A stretch of 10,000 nucleotides of DNA, from contig JAIWOB010000147.1 of assembly GCA_020217065.1 (NCBI GenBank), forward strand, positions 1 to 10,000, read 5' to 3'. Position 1 is the stretch's first letter. Each line of letters starts with the position of its first letter. Positions 5,688 through 10,000 of this stretch are shown piece after piece. A program made the translations under genes and the position numbers. The stretch is from Chloroflexota bacterium. GTDB lineage: Bacteria > Chloroflexota > Anaerolineae > Anaerolineales > Villigracilaceae. Under the pieces are notes generated by a model. It worked only from the letters and a program-made list of their open reading frames with translations, made no database searches and was not told the DNA's origin.

Positions 5688-6964
5688 AACGCAAAACAAA
5701 AAACCAGGTCGTTTACGTTTGTGCCGCTTGGTCCCGTTTTTAGCAAATCTTCCAGCGCATCGAAAAAAGGATAGGCGTCGTTTCGGGAAAGATAATCTGC
5801 CGCCGACATCCCAAACCGCCTGGCTCTTTGAGCCGATTCGCCTGTGACGGCGGCGCCCGCCGCGTCGGTGGGACCGTCCTCTCCGTCTGTCGCCAGCGAA
5901 ACCAAAAGAACGTCCCGCAAGCCGTCCAGCGCATCCACCGCGCCGAGCGCCAATTCCTGATTGCGCCCCCCTTTTCCTTTTCCTCTTAACGTGACCGTCG
6001 TCTCTCCGCCCGCCATCAGGCAAAAAGGGCGGCTCATCGTTTTCAGCGACTTCCGCAGTTCAAGCGCCATTTCGCGCCCGACAAGGCTGGCTTCTCCTTG
6101 TAAATCGGCGCGGAGAATTTTGCTCTCAAAACCCTCGGCTTGCGCCTGAGCCTCAGCGGCGCGCAAGGCGATGGAGTTGCTGGCGATGACGACATTTTTT
6201 ACCCTCTTGAAAACGGGGTCTCCGGGTTTTAGCGTTTCGCTCAGGGACGACAACGCGGCGGCGGATAGGCTATCCGTCAATTTATATTTTTCAAGGATGG
6301 ACAAAGCGTCGGACTTTGTGGACGGGTCGGGCGCTGTCGGACCGGAAGCAATCGCTTCTATCGAATCTCCAACCACATCCGAAAGAATCAGACTGAGGAT
6401 GCGCGCGCCATTGGCGGCGCGCGCCAACCCCCCGCCTTTAAGTCGGTCAAGGCGGCGGCGCAGGACGTTAATCTCGTCAATTCGCGCGCCGCAAGCCAGC
6501 AGGGACGAAGTCAGCGCCTGTAAATCCGCGAGCGGAATTTGCGGCGCAGTCATCAGCGCCGAGCCGCCGCCGGAAATCAAACAAATGAGCAAATCGTCCT
6601 CTGTAAGTTGGGACGCAAAATTCAACGCCGCCTCCCCCGCCTTTAGGCTTTCCAAGCCTGAAACGGGATGATTCCCCTCAAGAATCGTAATCCGCTTCAA
6701 GCGCAGTCCGCGTTTAGAGGCATGTTTGGTTATCACAAGTCCCCCGCTTAAATCCACCGAAGCCGCTAAAGCGGAGGTCATCGCGCAAGCAGCCTTCCCT
6801 AACCCGAAAGCGAAAACCCGCCGCGCATTTGGCGGCGGATTGTCCCGTAAATAATTTTTGACCGCTTCGCCGGCGTCCGCTGAATTCATGGCGACGGCGA
6901 GTATCCGTTTTGCGGCTGGTCGGTTTCTTGTGGAGAAGGTTTGTAGTTTTCTGGAGGTTGACAT
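5684..6964 (-). CDS. Glycerate 2-kinase (DUF4147/MOFRL family)
   Basis: A 426-residue cytoplasmic kinase of the GckA/TtuD type, predicted to convert D-glycerate and ATP to 2-phosphoglycerate, feeding lower glycolysis. The N-terminal DUF4147 domain shows GLGKAA (54-59, with Lys57), GNHPVSG (97-103), LISGGGSAL (129-137), RLDRLKGGGLA (171-181) and SDVVGDSIEAIASGPTAPD (195-213). The C-terminal MOFRL domain shows AGGETTV (318-324), GKGGRNQELAL (330-340), ATDGEDGPTDAAGA (358-371) and GTNVNDL (414-420). All expected motifs are present and the length is normal. The ATG at 6964 has no clear Shine-Dalgarno, but the next Met (26) would cut into the first helix. The gene lies 82 bp downstream of the ornithine cyclodeaminase-like gene on the same strand, so co-transcription is possible but unproven. 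Glycerate could come from the serine, glyoxylate or tartronate routes; no other gene here says which. Confidence 0.92.
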   Translation of the reverse strand: MSTSRKLQTFSTRNRPAAKRILAVAMNSADAGEAVKNYLRDNPPPNARRVFAFGLGKAACAMTSALAASVDLSGGLVITKHASKRGLRLKRITILEGNHPVSGLESLKAGEAALNFASQLTEDDLLICLISGGGSALMTAPQIPLADLQALTSSLLACGARIDEINVLRRRLDRLKGGGLARAANGARILSLILSDVVGDSIEAIASGPTAPDPSTKSDALSILEKYKLTDSLSAAALSSLSETLKPGDPVFKRVKNVVIASNSIALRAAEAQAQAEGFESKILRADLQGEASLVGREMALELRKSLKTMSRPFCLMAGGETTVTLRGKGKGGRNQELALGAVDALDGLRDVLLVSLATDGEDGPTDAAGAAVTGESAQRARRFGMSAADYLSRNDAYPFFDALEDLLKTGPSGTNVNDLVFCFAF

Positions 6965-6985
6965 GTTTTTTAGGCACGTTTTTAT

Positions 6986-7015
6986 ATTATGGCTACGCGC
7001 AAAAACCGCGATAAC
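6986..7015 (-). promoter_or_regulatory. Possible promoter of the glycerate kinase gene
   Basis: On the minus strand CATAAT (6991-6986, 5/6 to the -10 consensus) lies in an AT-rich stretch before the ATG at 6964. TTATCG, 17 bp upstream, is only 3/6 to the -35 consensus. The 82-bp gap between the two minus-strand genes could therefore hold an internal promoter. It contains no convincing terminator. Weak evidence. Confidence 0.25.
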
Positions 7016-7046
7016 AAGGCGTTTTTCAAAAAATTCACCTTTTTAT

Positions 7047-8021
7047 TTAAAGCGGAAGCCAAACGCCCAGCCCCTTCTCTTTTGCGCGGCGGTAAATCTC
7101 CGGGGCGACCGCCATGTCGTCCATCGCCAAACCAAGATTGATTGCCAAGGCGCGCTGTTTCTCGTCCGTGCGCCCAGGTTTTATCCCGGCAACCAGTTCC
7201 CCCAGGTCGGCGTACGGCGTGGGAGTCTGCTGGAAATATCCGCCCGATTTATAGTACTGGAACTGGGCATGGTCGTCGGTGCTGATGAGGTCCATCTGCG
7301 CCAGCGCTGCGCCCGACCAATAAGAATCAAAATCCACCGCCGAGCCGTATGCGCCGGGCTTAAGCCAGTCTTTTTCAATGACGGGAGACGGGTTCTTGAG
7401 AATAGGTCCCGACGTGACGACCAGGTCAGAATCTATCACGGCTTGTTTCGGCTCTTTCGCGTTGATAAATTCAAAGTTGAAACGCGCCTTCATGTCGGCG
7501 ATGAAGCGCTCCTGCGCCGCGGGAAAGATGTCGTAGGCGTAAACCCGCTTGATGGGAAAAAGACAGGCGAGGGCTTCGAGGTTCGTCCGCCCCTGAACGC
7601 CGCAAGCCAGAATTCCCACCGTTTCAGATTCAGGACGCGCCAAATATTTTGCCGAAAGCGCGGAAGCGGCGCCGGTGCGCATGGCGGTAATCCACGCGCA
7701 ATCCATCACGGCATAAGGCACGCCGGTTTCGACATCGTTCAGGATGAGCAATCCGGTAATATAAGGCAGTTCTCGTTTGTAATTTTCAGGATAACCGCTA
7801 ACCCACTTAATGCCCGCCGAGCGCATGGCGGGAATGTAGGCGGGCATGGCATGGATGAAGGCGTCGGGCATGGTGTGGATTCCCGGCTTGGGCGGCATTT
7901 CCACCCTGCCGTTCCCTTTTTCCATAAAAGCCTTTTCGAGCAGTTCGACGATTTCACGCATCGGCAAGTCAACCGCTTCAACCGCAGCGCGCGACAGATA
8001 GAGAATCTGCTGTTCAGACAT
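7047..8021 (-). CDS. Ornithine cyclodeaminase/mu-crystallin family NAD(P)-dependent protein
   Basis: A 324-residue cytoplasmic oxidoreductase. Family members include ornithine cyclodeaminase, alanine dehydrogenase and ketimine reductases. Visible features are GIKWVSGYPEN (70-80) with the conserved catalytic Lys72, AMRTGAASALSAKYLAR (113-129) with Arg115, a Rossmann segment GILACGVQGRTNLEAL (136-151), and an acidic AVDFDSYW segment (228-235) with candidate proton donor Asp230 or Asp232. The C-terminal DDMAVAPEIYRRAKEKGLG helix (301-319) is also typical. The start at 8021 is set by AAGGAGA 5 nt upstream; an in-frame ATG at 8054 is rejected for that reason. It diverges from DUF2804 and precedes glycerate kinase on the same strand. 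Substrate cannot be read from sequence: ornithine, alanine, a cyclic imine or another amino acid are all possible. No arginine or proline pathway gene lies nearby. Confidence 0.87.
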   Translation of the reverse strand: MSEQQILYLSRAAVEAVDLPMREIVELLEKAFMEKGNGRVEMPPKPGIHTMPDAFIHAMPAYIPAMRSAGIKWVSGYPENYKRELPYITGLLILNDVETGVPYAVMDCAWITAMRTGAASALSAKYLARPESETVGILACGVQGRTNLEALACLFPIKRVYAYDIFPAAQERFIADMKARFNFEFINAKEPKQAVIDSDLVVTSGPILKNPSPVIEKDWLKPGAYGSAVDFDSYWSGAALAQMDLISTDDHAQFQYYKSGGYFQQTPTPYADLGELVAGIKPGRTDEKQRALAINLGLAMDDMAVAPEIYRRAKEKGLGVWLPL

Positions 8022-8026
8022 CGGAA

Positions 8027-8033
8027 TCTCCTT
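8027..8033 (-). promoter_or_regulatory. Ribosome binding site of the ornithine cyclodeaminase-like gene
   Basis: Minus strand AAGGAGA, 5 nt before the ATG at 8021. It selects this start over the in-frame ATG at 8054. Confidence 0.75.
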
Positions 8034-8059
8034 ATAATTAATGATGCACGGCAATTATA
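8033..8059. promoter_or_regulatory. Symmetric divergent promoter region with a TATAAT on each strand
   Basis: The arms TATAATT (8033-8039) and AATTATA (8053-8059) form a 7-bp inverted repeat around a 13-bp centre. Each arm contains a perfect -10 hexamer: 8033-8038 reading right toward DUF2804, and 8059-8054 reading left toward the ornithine cyclodeaminase-like gene. Predicted start sites fall near 8045 and 8047, so the promoters overlap and may exclude each other. Neither has a strong -35 at the usual distance. The repeat could equally be a repressor operator. Confidence 0.5.
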
Positions 8060-8070
8060 CGACCAACGAG

Positions 8071-8077
8071 AAGGAGA
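8071..8077 (+). promoter_or_regulatory. Ribosome binding site of the DUF2804 gene
   Basis: AAGGAGA, 5 nt before the ATG at 8083. It is the same heptamer and spacing as on the divergent gene. It selects 8083 over the in-frame ATG at 8041. Confidence 0.75.
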
Positions 8078-8082
8078 CGAAC

Positions 8083-9117
8083 ATGCAAATCGAAATTACC
8101 AACCCCAGCCCTTTGCTTCAAGCCGACGGCAGATTAACTCAGGTTGGCTGGGCGCGGCAGCCCGTCCTTGACGCCAATCTTGAAGACGCTCGTTTCTATC
8201 CTTTCAAGCCGTTGCAGCGTTTCCGCCTCAAACGCTGGGATTATTACGCCGTCTTTACGCCGCGCCGCTTCTTCTCCGCCACCATCGCCGACCTCGGCTA
8301 CGCCGGCAATCTCTTCGTTTATACGCTGGATTTTCAAACCAATGAATTGCGCGAAGAAGGAATCATTGTTCCGTTTGGCAAGGGCGTGGAACTGCCGCGC
8401 AATTCGACGGAAGGTCGCAGTTATTTTGCCGATAACCGCCTCAAACTGGACTTCGCCGTCCATCCAGACCGGCGGCATATATCCGTTCAGTGGGACGCCT
8501 TCCACGACGGACGCGGCATTCAAGCGGAGATTGACCTGCAAACGCCGCCGGGCTATGAATCCATGAATATCGTCATCCCCATTGGAAAAAGACGTTTTTA
8601 CTGGAATCGTAAAATCAATTGCCTCCCCGCCAGCGGATTCGTCAAATACGGCGGCTTGACCGAAACGCTCGACCCCCAAACCTGTCTCGGTTCGCTGGAT
8701 TGGGGGCGCGGCGTATGGGAGTATCAATCTTTTTGGAACTGGGCAAGCGCTTCGGGCTTTCTTGCAGACGGTCGAACCATCGGGTTAAATCTAGGCTGCG
8801 GATTCGGAGACCTCTCGAAGGCGGGCGAAAACGCCGTCGTCTTGAACAACCGCATTCACAAATTGGGACAGGTCAAATTCGATTACGTCTCCGGCGATTT
8901 TATGAAGCCCTGGAAATTCACGGACGACGACGGGCGTCTTGAGCTGACCTTTGTTCCCTTCAAAGACCGCGCCGCCAAAACCAATCTTGGAGTTATCGCC
9001 AGCGAAGTCCACCAGATGTTTGGGCGTTATAACGGCTTCGCGGTCGCGGACGACGGCGAGAAAATCAAAATCCAGGACTTGATTGGCTTCGCCGAAGAGC
9101 ATCGCGCCAGATGGTAA
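8083..9117 (+). CDS. DUF2804 domain-containing protein
   Basis: A 344-residue protein that I recognise as the DUF2804 family, whose molecular function is not established to my knowledge. Seen: an N-terminal GRLTQVGWARQPVLDANLEDARF segment (16-38), RLKRWDYYAVFTPRRFFSATIADLGY (48-73), and many aromatic and beta-prone strands. There is also a DWGRGVWEYQSFWNWASASG segment (206-225) rich in Trp and Gly, then GRTIGLNLGCGFGD (230-243) and a C-terminal RYNGF (315-319). The recurrent Trp and Tyr and alternating strands suggest a beta-rich, lipocalin-like fold that may bind a hydrophobic ligand; this is an inference. There is no signal peptide or membrane segment, so it is probably cytoplasmic. The start at 8083 follows AAGGAGA by 5 nt. 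The gene diverges from the ornithine cyclodeaminase-like gene and converges on the ABC permease gene. Confidence 0.82.
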   Translation: MQIEITNPSPLLQADGRLTQVGWARQPVLDANLEDARFYPFKPLQRFRLKRWDYYAVFTPRRFFSATIADLGYAGNLFVYTLDFQTNELREEGIIVPFGKGVELPRNSTEGRSYFADNRLKLDFAVHPDRRHISVQWDAFHDGRGIQAEIDLQTPPGYESMNIVIPIGKRRFYWNRKINCLPASGFVKYGGLTETLDPQTCLGSLDWGRGVWEYQSFWNWASASGFLADGRTIGLNLGCGFGDLSKAGENAVVLNNRIHKLGQVKFDYVSGDFMKPWKFTDDDGRLELTFVPFKDRAAKTNLGVIASEVHQMFGRYNGFAVADDGEKIKIQDLIGFAEEHRARW

Positions 9118-9132
9118 AAAGGCGCGCCTTTT
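9117..9132. terminator. Perfect 16-bp palindrome between convergent genes, possible bidirectional terminator
   Basis: AAAAGGCGCGCCTTTT is its own reverse complement. It starts at the last base of the DUF2804 stop codon and reaches into the stop codon of the ABC permease gene. In RNA of either strand it can fold as a 6-bp stem with a CGCG loop and a run of U on the 3' arm. A short stem with the U run inside it makes a weak terminator. The position, exactly between two convergent stops, supports the role. Confidence 0.45.
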
Positions 9133-10000
9133 ACAGCGCCAGCCTGCGCGAAACCTTCCGCAATAAGAAACCTAAAACCATTAGAACCGCCGCAAAGGTC
9201 ATTACATTCCAGCCGCCCGTGTAAGCGTCGCCGATTGCCAGACGCGACATAACGGTGATGGGCGAAGCGTTCAACAGGGCGCTGATGGCAGTCGCCGCCA
9301 GCAGGGATAGAGAGTAGATAAACTGCGAGCGTTCGCGGTCTTTAAGCAGCGCCGCGCCCAGCGCCGCCGCCGTCGAGGTGATTCCCGCCACAATCAAAGC
9401 CAGAAGCAAAATCCAGCCCACATTTTGAATTACAATGTCGTTCAAGTACAACAGATAGAGCCATGCCATGCACTGCAAAACGGCGATGATGACCGACGAG
9501 GTGATTTTTGCCGAAATCATGGCGTTAAGCGAAAGCGGCGCGGAGAGCAGGGTTTGCAGCGTGTTATTTTCAACTTCCTCCGTCAGCGAGTCCACCGTCA
9601 TGCTGCCAGAGACGAAGGCGGGGAAAAACATCAGCATCGGCAGCAACACCGAGTAAATGAATTCAAATGAAGTCGAAGGCTTGCCCTTCAAATCCTCGTA
9701 GCGGACTTCGATTCCGTTTTGTTCGCGCAGATAATTTTCAAACTGTTTGAGCGGCTCCTGAACCACCATGCGAATGATGGAACTGACCGCCTCATTGTCG
9801 GGCAGGTACAATTTGATTTGCGCCGTGTCCGCAATTCCTTCTGGAACGACGAAAATTGCGCTGACCCCATTTTGGAAGAAGACCGCTTCGGCTGCTTCGA
9901 GCGAATCAAACGGGACGACGGTCAGCCCGCGCTGGCGGACGAACGCCGACAACTGGCTTTCGCCGACCATGCCGATTTTGATTCCCGCTCCGCTGAAACG
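9131..10000 (-). CDS. ABC-2 type transporter permease (partial, 5' end beyond the window)
   Basis: The C-terminal 289 residues of a membrane protein; the frame stays open to the right edge, so the true start lies outside and the Met at 9970 is internal. Reading from the edge, about 110 residues form an extracytoplasmic-type region (IGMVGESQLSAFVRQRG...). Five hydrophobic segments follow: FIYSVLLPMLMFFPAFVSG, the SSVIIAVLQCMAWLYLLYL region, GWILLLALIVAGITSTAAALG, FIYSLSLLAATAISALL and VMTFAAVLMVLGFLL. A cytoplasmic loop with EEVENNTLQTLLSAPLS between the first two is typical of ABC-2 (NatB-like) export permeases, where it contacts the ATPase. The matching ATP-binding gene is expected upstream, outside the window. 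The exported substrate is unknown. The gene ends convergent with DUF2804. Confidence 0.85.
   Translation of the reverse strand, partial: RFSGAGIKIGMVGESQLSAFVRQRGLTVVPFDSLEAAEAVFFQNGVSAIFVVPEGIADTAQIKLYLPDNEAVSSIIRMVVQEPLKQFENYLREQNGIEVRYEDLKGKPSTSFEFIYSVLLPMLMFFPAFVSGSMTVDSLTEEVENNTLQTLLSAPLSLNAMISAKITSSVIIAVLQCMAWLYLLYLNDIVIQNVGWILLLALIVAGITSTAAALGAALLKDRERSQFIYSLSLLAATAISALLNASPITVMSRLAIGDAYTGGWNVMTFAAVLMVLGFLLRKVSRRLAL

Noticed and set aside
6171..6671. Plus-strand open frame of 166 codons
   Set aside because: It is antisense to the glycerate kinase gene, whose motifs are continuous and complete; the antisense product has low-complexity Ser/Arg stretches.
6996..7010. Possible hairpin CGCG-CAAAAAC-CGCG downstream of the ornithine cyclodeaminase-like gene
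   Set aside because: A 4-bp stem without a following U run is too weak for a terminator call.
8041..8082. Upstream ATG at 8041 for DUF2804 (and the ATG at 8054 on the minus strand for the divergent gene)
   Set aside because: Both lack Shine-Dalgarno sites, while the internal starts at 8083 and 8021 each have AAGGAGA at 5 nt. The extended peptides also overlap each other.
1..10000. tRNA, rRNA, CRISPR array, transposase, integrase or prophage genes
   Set aside because: No cloverleaf-like, repeat-spacer, terminal inverted repeat or recombinase signature was seen on either strand. All long frames are explained by chromosomal-type genes.

Overview
This window looks like ordinary chromosome from a moderately GC-rich bacterium. 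I see no phage, plasmid, insertion-sequence, CRISPR or RNA-gene signal. The mix of genes (a 4Fe-4S protein, a radical SAM/HhH protein, a DUF2804 protein and a HAMP-linked class III cyclase) and the good Shine-Dalgarno sites next to possibly leaderless starts would fit an anaerobic or facultative Chloroflexota (Anaerolineae-like) genome. That placement is a low-confidence inference from gene content. Eight genes are complete and a ninth runs off the right edge.

Layout: (1) 166-1152 (+) is a PiT-type phosphate transporter, converging on 1170-1976 (-), a cysteine-rich protein with two C-terminal 4Fe-4S motifs. (2) A 120-bp divergent region separates the 4Fe-4S gene from 2097-3248 (+), a radical SAM protein with a C-terminal helix-hairpin-helix of the putative DNA modification/repair type. 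The region holds a good promoter for the 4Fe-4S gene. For the radical SAM gene it holds a possibly leaderless promoter whose spacer carries an SOS-box-like palindrome. (3) 3338-4285 (+) is a PhnD-like phosphate/phosphite/phosphonate-binding lipoprotein, followed 4 nt later by 4290-5687 (+), a membrane-bound adenylate/guanylate cyclase with an extracytoplasmic sensor region and HAMP domain. No ABC transporter genes accompany the binding protein, so the pair reads best as a ligand-sensing and second-messenger unit. (4) 5684-6964 (-) is a MOFRL-type glycerate 2-kinase whose stop codon overlaps that of the cyclase. Upstream of it on the same strand is 7047-8021 (-), an ornithine cyclodeaminase/mu-crystallin family oxidoreductase. 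(5) Divergent from the latter, across a 61-bp region with a perfect TATAAT on each strand, is 8083-9117 (+), a DUF2804 protein of unknown function. (6) A perfect 16-bp palindrome separates DUF2804 from the convergent, partial ABC-2 type permease (9131 to the right edge, -).

Phosphorus is a loose theme on the left: PiT carries phosphate and the PhnD-like protein should bind a phosphate-like oxyanion. The two are not in one operon. The most interesting candidate system is the PhnD-lipoprotein/cyclase pair. The next is the SOS-like element over the start of the putative DNA-repair radical SAM gene. The remainder is recognisable metabolism or conserved families of unknown function.
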